From Actinotignum timonense (GTDB lineage Bacteria > Actinomycetota > Actinomycetes > Actinomycetales > Actinomycetaceae): a stretch of DNA of 64,000 nucleotides. Under the pieces are notes generated by a model. It did no database searches. It was not told the origin of the DNA and was given only the letters and a program-made list of their open reading frames with translations. Every line of letters starts with the position of its first letter. Positions within the stretch are counted from its first letter, which is position 1. Made by a program: the position numbers and the translations under genes. Positions 49,132-56,846 of the stretch are shown piece by piece. Location of the stretch: the NCBI RefSeq assembly GCF_900155575.1, contig NZ_LT706966.1:1051492-1115491 (forward strand), read 5' to 3'.

Positions 49132-49533
49132 GTGGCGAGCAAGGCACATTCCGCACGCACCCACCGGGTGGTAGATAACAGCCAGGTGGCAGATAGCGGC
49201 CAGGGGGATGGTGCTCAGCAGGCAGCACGCGTCCACCGGGCGGTGGTGCGCCTCTCCGAGGTAGATGCCCGGCGGGTGGAAAGTGGCGAACTCAAGGATG
49301 CCGCCGAAGCCCTCCAGCGCCTCGCGCGCGGGGACGGGGGAGCGACCCTACCGCACCCGGATACGCCCACCAAAAAATCCGCGTTAAAAAAGAACGCCCT
49401 GGGGGCCACTACCGTGGCACCCCGGGACGCGGCCGTATCCGCACGTGATATTCGCATGCGGGATATCGTGGCGCGCACCGCTCACGAACAGAGCATTCTT
49501 GACGAGCGCCCGCCCCACTTCGGCAAGCTCTAA
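49132..49533 (+). CDS. Hypothetical protein downstream of helicase-like gene
   Basis: A 133-residue soluble protein with no recognised family. The middle part VHRAVVRLSEVDARRVESGELKDAAEALQRLARGDGG is helical and charged; the tail RDIVARTAHEQSILDERPPHFGKL is polar. GTG 49132 is chosen because it lies ten bases after the upstream stop and gives the least overlap; the ribosome site is weak. It is probably co-transcribed with the helicase-like gene and may be its partner. The following 133-base gap holds no gene. Confidence 0.6.
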   Translation: MASKAHSARTHRVVDNSQVADSGQGDGAQQAARVHRAVVRLSEVDARRVESGELKDAAEALQRLARGDGGATLPHPDTPTKKSALKKNALGATTVAPRDAAVSARDIRMRDIVARTAHEQSILDERPPHFGKL

Positions 49534-49666
49534 ATGCAAGCTCTGAGCGGTAGCGGACTCCGGAAAACAGCGAAGCCCCGCACCCGCTCAGAACCGCGCG
49601 AGTTCAGAACCGCACGTATTCGAGCGGTGAGTCGCGCCGATTAGTCGGGCACATCAATCGCGCAGA

Positions 49667-50050
49667 TTAGTCGCGCTTGGCACGCAGCTCATCACGGATC
49701 TCCTTGAGGAGGATGAGCTGGGGATCTTCCGGGGCCTCCGCGGCCGGCTTGGCGTGGCGTTCACGCATCTTATTCATGGGGAGTACCAGGAAGAAGTACA
49801 GCGCGAAAGCCACGATGAAGAAATTGACCACCGCGGTGAGGAAGCTCCCGAATTGGATTTCGCCCCCACCCAGGTGCCACACAAAATTACCGTCAAAATT
49901 CGGCTGCCCGAAAATTGCGGCGATAAGCGGCATGAGAATATGGTCCGTCAGGGACTTCACCACGGCTGAGAAAGCCGCGCCGACGATAACACCGACGGCG
50001 AGGTCCATGACGTTACCCTGCATAATGAATTTCTTGAAACCCGCGAGCAC
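49667..50050 (-). CDS. mscL: Large-conductance mechanosensitive channel MscL
   Basis: A 127-residue pentameric pressure-release channel of the cytoplasmic membrane. It begins VLAGFKKFIMQGNVMDLAVGVIVGAAF (TM1) and has TM2 around FLTAVVNFFIVAFALYFFLVLP, then the charged C-terminal helix LLKEIRDELRAK. GTG 50050 is preferred over the upstream in-frame start at 50086 because it matches the usual MscL N-terminus and AAAGGA lies upstream. Confidence 0.95.
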   Translation of the reverse strand: MLAGFKKFIMQGNVMDLAVGVIVGAAFSAVVKSLTDHILMPLIAAIFGQPNFDGNFVWHLGGGEIQFGSFLTAVVNFFIVAFALYFFLVLPMNKMRERHAKPAAEAPEDPQLILLKEIRDELRAKRD

Positions 50051-50100
50051 CTTCCATCCTTTCGCGCGGAGCGCCACCGGGACCACCCCGGTGGCAGAAA

Positions 50101-50733
50101 CTATGGAGGGGCTACCAGCACTGCCCGCAAAGAATCCGCGGCAGCATAGCCCACGATAAGATTAGCGTCTTTTTCGCGAACAACCAGGTAGAGCACTCGA
50201 TATGTGACACCCTCGGAGAGCATGCCGGCGTTCTTTTCCTCTTCACCGATCCCCACCACCGCGGCTCGTTCCACCACGCGGACCGCTCCGGCCTCCGTGC
50301 TGTGTTCTGGGGCCGGAGCATATAAGCCAATAAAATTACCCGGCTCAATAAAACTCCCGGTCCCATCGGAAGCCACCCGCACCGCCACCACCACGTGCCC
50401 GGCGGGCGGATCGCGTAAGAATTCTTGGGAGAGCAACACCCCGCGGGCCAGGGGATACCCGGCCGGAATATTGGCGGCCAAGCGTTGCCCGCTGGCCTCA
50501 GCTTCCGAAGAAAGCGCATTTTCCGGAATGAGATCCCGGGCCACGGTGCGCGCCTCCACATCACGCCCGCTCAGCACATGCCCGGCCGCTAGATTGCGGC
50601 GCGCGACCAGCACTTGCCCGGTTTCCGGGTAGCGGCGCTCAATTGCCTGAAGAATAGTGAAAAAAGCCAGGAGGGCAACCCCGGCCAGCAGCAGGTGGCG
50701 TGCCCGCCACAGCCGCGTGTGGATACCAGTCAT
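50101..50733 (-). CDS. SAF-domain membrane protein (CpaB-like)
   Basis: A 210-residue protein with one N-terminal membrane helix (about 12-27) and an SAF domain outside (VLVARRNLAAGHVLSGRDVEARTVARDLIPENAL, then GYPLARGVLLSQEFL). This is the layout of CpaB/RcpC, which helps assemble Flp-type pili, but no other Flp genes lie near, so it may serve another wall process. GTG or ATG at 50733 gives the natural N-terminus with basic residues before the helix. Probably single or followed by mscL on the same strand. Confidence 0.8.
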   Translation of the reverse strand: MTGIHTRLWRARHLLLAGVALLAFFTILQAIERRYPETGQVLVARRNLAAGHVLSGRDVEARTVARDLIPENALSSEAEASGQRLAANIPAGYPLARGVLLSQEFLRDPPAGHVVVAVRVASDGTGSFIEPGNFIGLYAPAPEHSTEAGAVRVVERAAVVGIGEEEKNAGMLSEGVTYRVLYLVVREKDANLIVGYAAADSLRAVLVAPP

Positions 50734-50841
50734 AGCTTGAGGCTAGCGAGGAATGCTCAGCCGCAAACCAGAACTAGGCCCGCCTGTGGATACCGGCAGC
50801 GTTTCGCGAAGCTGGGGATAAACCGAGCGGCGTCGTCGTAC

Positions 50842-51054
50842 TTAGTTTTGCGTGGAGCTCCCACCCGAGGAACGCGAGTCATTGTGGTAGAAACCCGAGC
50901 CCTTGAACACGATTGCGCTAATCCCTGCCATTACCTTCCGCAATGCGTCTTTCCCGCACTCCGGGCACGTGACCAGGGCGGCGGCTGTCATCGACTGGTG
51001 CGCATCAAAATGGTGACCGCAATTGTCACAACGGTAACTGTAGGTAGGCACGTT
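50842..51054 (-). CDS. FmdB-family zinc-ribbon protein
   Basis: A 70-residue protein starting VPTYSYRCDNCGHHF with a second CxxC in TCPECGKDALRKV, the FmdB putative regulatory zinc ribbon. The GSGFYHND motif is typical of the family. GTG 51054 is chosen because AAAGGA lies upstream and the family starts there; an ATG at 51099 is in frame. Function of FmdB proteins is poorly known. Confidence 0.88.
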   Translation of the reverse strand, partial: NVPTYSYRCDNCGHHFDAHQSMTAAALVTCPECGKDALRKVMAGISAIVFKGSGFYHNDSRSSGGSSTQN

Positions 51055-51158
51055 CTTCCTTTCCGGGCCGGTGGCCGAGCCGAGGGGCGGCCGGCACAAG
51101 CCGTACGGCGCATTATTCTAGCGCGTGACACGTGCCCTCGGGAAAGTCGCCCGCAACC

Positions 51159-51794
51159 CTAGTGCAGGGGAGAATGTCCGCCCAGGTCCACCACGGTTTC
51201 GGGGAGCAGAACGTAACGCACCGGCACGTCCATCTCATCGTGGGGGAGGGGCGTGTGCACGTATTCTTCGGGCCAAATCAGGGCGCCGACCGGGGTGGCG
51301 CTATCGAGCTGCTTGAGCACGCGGTCATACCAGCCTCCGCCCTGGCCCAGGCGCACGCCGTCGTGATTGACGAGCAGCGCGGGGATAAAAGCGGCGTCGA
51401 CCTCGCGCAACACCATGGAATCGAGGGCTTCGCCCCGGGGTGCGGGCGGGCGGCCGGGTGCCTGGTCGGTAAGATTTTCCGCGCCGGTGTAGCGCGCCCA
51501 CTGGCGGGTGAGCCCGGGGCCGAGCTTGGGCACAAGGAGGGTGCGCCCGCTGGCCACAATGGCATCGCATAGCGCCCGGGTACCCGGTTCGTTGTTGACG
51601 GAAATATAGCCGGCAACCGTGGTGGCGGTGCCGAGGAAATCCAGCACGGTGGTGACCCAGCGGGCTTCGGCTTCCTCCCGGGCGGCGGGCGTGCGCTTAG
51701 CCCGAGCCGCGCGCACCGTTGCGCGCAAGGCCTGTTTGGCTTCCGGCACCGCCATCGCGGAGACATCAGGAAGAGATAGGGTGTGGTCGGTCAT
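51159..51794 (-). CDS. 5-formyltetrahydrofolate cyclo-ligase
   Basis: A 211-residue folate-recycling enzyme that converts 5-formyl-THF to 5,10-methenyl-THF with ATP. It has KQALRATVRAARAKR near the N-terminus, the substrate loop VNNEPGT and the ATP-binding hallmark GVRLGQGGGWYDR near 150. The length is normal. Neighbours on the same strand (FmdB, SAF protein, mscL) commonly accompany it in actinobacteria. ATG 51794 fits. Confidence 0.92.
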   Translation of the reverse strand: MTDHTLSLPDVSAMAVPEAKQALRATVRAARAKRTPAAREEAEARWVTTVLDFLGTATTVAGYISVNNEPGTRALCDAIVASGRTLLVPKLGPGLTRQWARYTGAENLTDQAPGRPPAPRGEALDSMVLREVDAAFIPALLVNHDGVRLGQGGGWYDRVLKQLDSATPVGALIWPEEYVHTPLPHDEMDVPVRYVLLPETVVDLGGHSPLH

Positions 51795-51955
51795 GGCACC
51801 AGTGTGGCACGAGGTGCTGGATGCCCGCTAGGAGTAAGGCCCTTGTGGCTCGGAGCCAAGGCCCGTCGTGCTCTAATAACAAGGCCCGTGCGCGCGGCGT
51901 GAGCGCCGGCAGGCCCCCAAACCGGTACGCTGTGCTGTGTACCGAGGAGGAATAC

Positions 51956-53182
51956 GTGAAAACAGTAGCCGAGCAACTCGATGAATTCTTAAAGGTCGCC
52001 CAGCCTTTGGAGGCTCTCGATGTGGAGCTTGCCGACGCGATGGGCTGTATTCTTGCCGAAAACGTTGTCGCGACTGTTGATGTTCCTCACACCGACCTGG
52101 CGGCCCTGGATGGGTACGCGGTGCGCGCGGACGAAACTTTCGGTGCCGAGCCTGCCCGTCCGGCGCATTTCCCGGTGACCGATGATATTTTCGCCGTCAC
52201 CACCGACCGCATCGCCCACACTCCCGGCGCGGCGGCCCGCATTGCTTCCGGGGCGCGGATGCCCACGGGCGCGGACGCCGTTGTTCCCCTTATCGATACG
52301 GATCACGGGGAAGCGCAGGTGGATATTACGGCGCGCGTGGCCCCCGGGGAGAATGTGCGCGCGCAGGGTGAGGACCTGCGGGCCGGCACCACGATTCTGG
52401 AGGAAGGCACCCGTATTGGGGCGCGCCATATTGCCTTGCTGGCGGCGGCCGGGCGCGACCGGGTGCGGGTGCGGCCGGCGCCGCGCGTCGTCGTGATGTC
52501 TGTGGGCGATGAACTGGTGGCGCCCGGAAAAGCTTTGGGTAACGGAAAGATTTACGACGCGAATTCGCACGCGCTTGCCACCGCGGTACGTAACGCCGGG
52601 GCGGTTGCGTACCGCGTACCGGCGGTTTCCGATGACCGGCATCTCTTGCGCGAGTCTTTGGAGGACCAGCTGCTGCGCGCCGACGTTATCCTCACCACCG
52701 GCGGTTTGAGTTACGGGGGTGGAGATACCCTCAAGGAGGTCCTGTCTCCGCTCGGTTCGATGCGGTTCGACGCCGTCGCTATGAATCCGGGCCGGCACGT
52801 CGGGGTGGGTACCATCGGGGGCGACGGCGCAAATTCGGCACTCATGTTCTGCCTGCCGGGCAACCCGGTGGCCGCGCTGGTGTGCTTCGAGGTATTTGTG
52901 CGCCCCTCGCTGCGGAAAATGGCCGGCTACAAGCACGTGACCCCGCGCTCCATCCGGGCTCGGGCGGTGCGCGGGCTGCTCTCCCGGCCGGGCGTGCAGG
53001 ATTACGTGCGGGTGCAGGTGTACGGCGATCCGCGCGCCGGCTACGAATTTGACCCGGTGGGGGATGTGGAGCTGCTCTCGCTGGCGAATTTCGCGAAATC
53101 GAATGGGCTAGCGGTGGTTCCCGCGGATAAGGAAAGCGTGGGAATCGGCGACGAATTGGAGTGCATGATTCTCAACGGGTAA
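51956..53182 (+). CDS. moeA: MoeA-type molybdopterin molybdotransferase
   Basis: A 408-residue enzyme inserting molybdenum into molybdopterin-AMP. Domain order is as in MoeA: N-terminal VPHTDLAALDGYAVRADE, GARMPTGADAVVP, VRAQGEDLRAGTTILEEG, then the MogA-like domain with SVGDELVAPGKALGNGKIYDANS, TTGGLSYGGGD and MNPGRHVGVG, and a C-terminal beta domain. GTG 51956 follows GAGGAGG. No other cofactor gene is adjacent. In actinobacteria moeA-like genes often sit beside the cyclo-ligase, as here (divergent). Confidence 0.93.
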   Translation: MKTVAEQLDEFLKVAQPLEALDVELADAMGCILAENVVATVDVPHTDLAALDGYAVRADETFGAEPARPAHFPVTDDIFAVTTDRIAHTPGAAARIASGARMPTGADAVVPLIDTDHGEAQVDITARVAPGENVRAQGEDLRAGTTILEEGTRIGARHIALLAAAGRDRVRVRPAPRVVVMSVGDELVAPGKALGNGKIYDANSHALATAVRNAGAVAYRVPAVSDDRHLLRESLEDQLLRADVILTTGGLSYGGGDTLKEVLSPLGSMRFDAVAMNPGRHVGVGTIGGDGANSALMFCLPGNPVAALVCFEVFVRPSLRKMAGYKHVTPRSIRARAVRGLLSRPGVQDYVRVQVYGDPRAGYEFDPVGDVELLSLANFAKSNGLAVVPADKESVGIGDELECMILNG

Positions 53183-53310
53183 GCCTAGCTTGAAGGGATA
53201 GCCCTGCTCAACAACCCCATTCGTCCCACGAATCACACCGTTGTTATTCTCTCTACGAAAGTAACGGCGCGTCCCTGCCTGAGCGCCCCGCGATTGGTTA
53301 AAGTGGCTGT

Positions 53311-54792
53311 GTGGGATTCCAGGGATACGCGTTGATGGCAGTAGTTGTGCTGCTCATGGTCTATGTCATCCCTGGTGTGTATCGGCGGCGCGTCATCCTC
53401 GCTGATGTGCGCATCGACGAACGCTATTCACCCCAGCTACGCACCCTCGCGCTGCCGGACGGAACGGCGGGCGTGGAAACTGGCGGGCCAACCGGGGCCA
53501 TTTTTTTCCGGAAGCCGGAGGTCATCATGGCAGAGAACGACGAACGCGATATTCTTCCACCCAGCGCGGGGCGTAATGTGCGCACCCTGGCGCGGGAACG
53601 CGCGCGCCGTAAAGCACGTATTTCCCAACGCGCGGCGAACCGCCAGCGCGGTTTTGTGGTTGCGGGCGCTTTAGGCTTGCTCATTGTGGTGCTCGGCGCT
53701 CTTGCTTTTACGGCGACGATGCCCCGTTGGATTTTCTACGTTGCTGTGGGCATCGGGGTGCTGTACGGGGCGGGCTTCGGCTACCTCCTCAGTGAAATGG
53801 GGAAAGCAACCGCTCGGGACCGCGAGGATATTGCCGAGCTCACCGAGGAACTTGGTATCCGGAAGACCCGCGGGGCGCAGCGCCATTCGCGCCGCCCGGC
53901 TCGCCCGCGCCCCGGGCGTTCGGCGGTCTCGGCGGCTTCCGCCCATTCGGCTTTGAGCGCGGCCAGCGCGGCCCTGGGAAGCGATGACCTCGGGGCGCTG
54001 ACGGCCGATGCGAGCCGCAGCGCGGATCTGGGGCGGAGTGCTGATCTCAGCCGGAGTGCGGCGAGCGCGAGCGCGGGGAGTGGGAGCGCGGCTACCACGC
54101 CGACGGCTGCCTCCGCGGCCACCGGCGGCGCAGATGCAGCTGGTGAAGGTGAAGCTGAAGCTGCTGGCGATGCTCGTGACGGTGGCGCTGGTGAAGCTCG
54201 CGATGCTCAGGCCGCGAACGCCGATGAATATGAAGCCGGGGTGAACCCGGGAAAAGCACGGAGCCGGAACGCGGGGGCGCGGGCGCCTAAGCGCCGTTCC
54301 GGCATTTCGGTGACCCTTGAACAAGGGATTATCGCCGCGGAAGATTTCGCTCCTATCGCCGGTTCGCAACGCGAACAAGCGGAGAAACTTCCCAAGCGTT
54401 TCGTGGCCGGAGCGGTTCCGCGCCGCCAGCTGTCCAGCTATACGCTCAAGCCGCAGATTCAACAGCGCACGGTAGCGCCCTACCAGGCTCCTGAAGCCCC
54501 GGTAGCTCCGGTGCCCTACCGCCCCAAGGAGATTGGCGAGCGGGTGACTTTCGTGGATGCTGTGGCGCAAGGTGCGGCGGCTTCCACAGTGCCGGCGGGT
54601 CAAGCTGCTCCGCAAGGTACCGCTCAGGCTGCGGTGGGGCAGGCAGCCGCTGTGACAGCGCCTGCTGGCCAAGCAACGCCGGCATCGATGGCCGAAGCCG
54701 CATTGCCTCCCGCACAGGCAGCTGCACCTGCGCATGATGGTCTTGCAGGTGGGGCGGCTCTGGACGAGCTGCTGCGCAAGCGCCGCGCGTAG
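53311..54792 (+). CDS. Membrane protein with long Ala/Ser-rich tail
   Basis: A 493-residue protein. A helix at 6-23 starts the protein; two more (about 112-132 and 138-158) follow a basic stretch. Residues 185-310 are low-complexity Ser/Ala/Asp/Gly, and 345-493 Pro/Ala-rich with RRQLSSYTLKPQ. The plan (short first helix, double helix, disordered tail) recalls SepF- or divisome-linked actinobacterial membrane proteins, but no family can be named. TAAAGT six bases before GTG 53311 suggests a leaderless transcript. A terminator follows at 54864. Confidence 0.7.
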   Translation: MGFQGYALMAVVVLLMVYVIPGVYRRRVILADVRIDERYSPQLRTLALPDGTAGVETGGPTGAIFFRKPEVIMAENDERDILPPSAGRNVRTLARERARRKARISQRAANRQRGFVVAGALGLLIVVLGALAFTATMPRWIFYVAVGIGVLYGAGFGYLLSEMGKATARDREDIAELTEELGIRKTRGAQRHSRRPARPRPGRSAVSAASAHSALSAASAALGSDDLGALTADASRSADLGRSADLSRSAASASAGSGSAATTPTAASAATGGADAAGEGEAEAAGDARDGGAGEARDAQAANADEYEAGVNPGKARSRNAGARAPKRRSGISVTLEQGIIAAEDFAPIAGSQREQAEKLPKRFVAGAVPRRQLSSYTLKPQIQQRTVAPYQAPEAPVAPVPYRPKEIGERVTFVDAVAQGAAASTVPAGQAAPQGTAQAAVGQAAAVTAPAGQATPASMAEAALPPAQAAAPAHDGLAGGAALDELLRKRRA

Positions 54793-54863
54793 CTTTGGCT
54801 GGCTGGATCGGTCTGGCTGACTGCTGAGCTACTGCGGCGCGGGTACTAACTGAAAAGGAAGAT

Positions 54864-54900
54864 CGGGGAGTGGTGTAATGGGAACCACTCCCCGAAATTT
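54864..54900 (+). terminator. Rho-independent terminator before tRNA-Ala
   Basis: CGGGGAGTGGT at 54864-54874 pairs with ACCACTCCCCG ending at 54894, followed by AAATTT. Confidence 0.8.
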
Positions 54901-54939
54901 CATTCCGGGCCGTTCGGGTGCTAAACTAATCAGGTCTTT

Positions 54940-55015
54940 GGGGCTATGGCGCAGTTGGTAGCGCGTCTCGTTCGCAATGAGAAGGTCAGGGGTTCGAATC
55001 CCCTTAGCTCCACCA
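54940..55015 (+). tRNA. tRNA-Ala (anticodon CGC)
   Basis: Acceptor GGGGCTA pairs with TAGCTCC; anticodon stem TCTCG/TGAGA with loop TTCGCAA (CGC); T loop TTCGAAT on AGGGG/CCCCT. CCA is encoded at 55013-55015. The downstream region is patchy and lower in GC, but no copy of its 3' end was found in the window. Confidence 0.93.
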
Positions 55016-55088
55016 TTCTGGCTGGTAAATACCCACACACATCCATTTCGCATGCGGCTTGCAGACCTCACGAGAAAAGGGTAGACGA

Positions 55089-55132
55089 AACCCCGGCGAT
55101 TTAGCCGAAGCTAGGGATCGTTCCGGGGTCTT
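55089..55132 (+). repeat. 44-bp direct repeat, copy 1 (terminator-like)
   Basis: The copy starting AACCCCGGCGATTTAGCC and ending CCGGGGTCTT recurs at 55666-55709 with one change (A/G). It can form a stem (ACCCCGG/CCGGGGT) followed by CTTT, so copy 1 may terminate tRNA-Ala. The gap 55016-55219 holds no gene. Confidence 0.8.
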
Positions 55133-55219
55133 TAACGGCTGACTATACCACCCTGGATCATAGAAAACTTGGGATGTGAGCCAGTACTTGCCGTAGAGGA
55201 ATATTCCGCTTTTGGGGAG

Positions 55220-55603
55220 TCAGGGATTTAACTGGACTTCTTCTGCTGGTAAAGCGCGGACATCCAGATCTAGCGCTGGAGCTTCAGTTTTAACAATGAG
55301 CTTTTCGACCCTCCCCACAGCCGTGCAGTGTTGCGGAGCATTCGGCGGTGTTCCCTCGATGACTGCCACCTCAATGCGTCCATTAGTTTCCTTGACGACG
55401 GTACGTAACTTGAAACATTTGGGGTCGCCCGTGATAGCGGTAAAGGTCAGCTCGTGTGAATTTGTGACTTCGTACTTTGTCCAGTTTATTATCTTTTCCG
55501 AGTGTGAAGTGGCTTCGCTGCTCGAACAGCCACATAACGCAACGACGACGCTTAGGGATACTGTTAGCCCTCTTCCGATTTTTCTCGGTGGCGATTGAAT
55601 CAT
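55220..55603 (-). CDS. Small lipoprotein
   Basis: A 127-residue lipoprotein. Residues 1-24 are a lipoprotein signal with lipobox LCGC (Cys at about 26), then a polar domain of about 100 residues with two further Cys (DPKCFKL, APQHCTA) that may pair. No homology recognised. The composition is lower in GC than the chromosome, and the gene lies between two 44-bp repeats, so it may have been acquired. Adjacent plus-strand frames look like shadows. Confidence 0.65.
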   Translation of the reverse strand: MIQSPPRKIGRGLTVSLSVVVALCGCSSSEATSHSEKIINWTKYEVTNSHELTFTAITGDPKCFKLRTVVKETNGRIEVAVIEGTPPNAPQHCTAVGRVEKLIVKTEAPALDLDVRALPAEEVQLNP

Positions 55604-55665
55604 TTCGCCTCCTAACCCGGTCTATGAGTCCTATTTTGACGTATGCGCGGATCCTGGAAAGCCAT

Positions 55666-55709
55666 AACCCCGGCGATTTAGCCGAGGCTAGGGATCGTTC
55701 CGGGGTCTT
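55666..55709 (+). repeat. 44-bp direct repeat, copy 2
   Basis: Same sequence as 55089-55132 bar one base, 577 bases downstream, so the lipoprotein gene is bracketed by the two copies. This suggests insertion or duplication of the unit beside the tRNA. Confidence 0.8.
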
Positions 55710-55797
55710 CGATGGCCAGGATATCATGGACGGAGACGCTCATGGAGGCTTCCTTCTGCTCCAAAATTCTGTCGTTGGCCACCAATAAGCTTCGAGC

Positions 55798-56689
55798 ATG
55801 TCACAGAACAGTCGTCGCCCCATTGCTGTGGATCTCTTTTCGGGAGCCGGCGGACTTTCCCTAGGTCTGGAGCAAGCCGGGTATGACGTTGCCGCGGCCG
55901 TTGAGTACGATCCGATCCACGCTGCCATCCACGAATTTAATTTCCCCTACGGCAAAACATTCTGCGTGGACGTGCGTAAGGTCAGCGGCGCAATGATCCG
56001 CTCCGAATCGAATATTCAGGACCAAGAGATTCACCTCGTAGCGGGAGGTCCACCCTGCAAGGGATTTCACTGATAGGCAAACGCTCTTTGGATGATGAAC
56101 GTAATTCCCTCCTCAAGGAATTTGTCCGTTTAGTCCTGGAATTGCGCTCGCGCCCCAGCTACCCGAGTCCGCGGTATACACCACGCCGTATCAATGGTTC
56201 ACTTCCGGAAGGGAACCTGCTCCCGCTGGGGCCCAGCGTCAGCGACGCTCTCGCAGTTCTACCCGACGCAGATACTTTTGAGGAGTTTGCTGCCCAGTGA
56301 TTCGGTGGAGAGCGTTGAATACTCGGAACCAAGCCCCTACGCGGCAATCCTGCGTGGTGTCACACAAGATCTGAGGAATTACGCTCGACCCCGTCCATCC
56401 TCGGGTGATTACAGTACGGGAAGCAGCACGTTTGCACGGCTACCCGGATTGGTTCAGATTCCACATAACCAAGTGGAACGGCTTCAGAGAAATCGGAAAC
56501 TCCGTTCCTGTCATGCTTGGCCGCGCGGTAGCCGCAGAGCTACTCAAGGCCGATAACATAACGCCGACCCGCGGTGAATTCACTCCACTCGGCAATGAAG
56601 CATTGCTCTCTTTCACCGCGACCGAAGCCCACGCCCACTTCGGGCTTACAGAACGCGTTATCCCGCAACGTAACAGAGTTCAAAGTTAG
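55798..56689 (+). pseudogene. Broken C5-cytosine DNA methyltransferase
   Basis: The first 91 codons are clear: motif I DLFSGAGGLSLGLEQAGYD, and GGPPCKGF (motif IV with Lys for Gln). A frameshift at about 56067 ends the frame at a TGA. In the next frame the text continues SLIGKRSLDDERN...KEFVRLVLELR, then jumps: the ENV and QxRxR motifs are missing. Further shifted pieces include LAVLPDADTFEELL-type text and the C-terminus VREAARLHGYPDWF and REIGNSVPVMLGRAVA. At least two frameshifts and one internal deletion make it inactive. It is the remnant of a restriction-modification system; no matching endonuclease is visible. Confidence 0.88.
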
Positions 56690-56846
56690 GGATTGGTGTA
56701 TTGAAACGGAGGGGATGTCACGGTTATTATGTTGCAAAATGGATAAGTATTTATCTTAGTGAATACTATAAATGAAATTATCATTATCGTATTCGATTGA
56801 TTCGTTAAGGGTGTCCATAGGGGGATGCCCTGAGACGGGAGAGCGT

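Noticed and set aside
48183-49236. Two long minus-strand frames opposite the helicase-like gene end
   Set aside because: Antisense shadows: Arg/Pro/His-rich low complexity and no ribosome site, while the plus frame has recognised domains.
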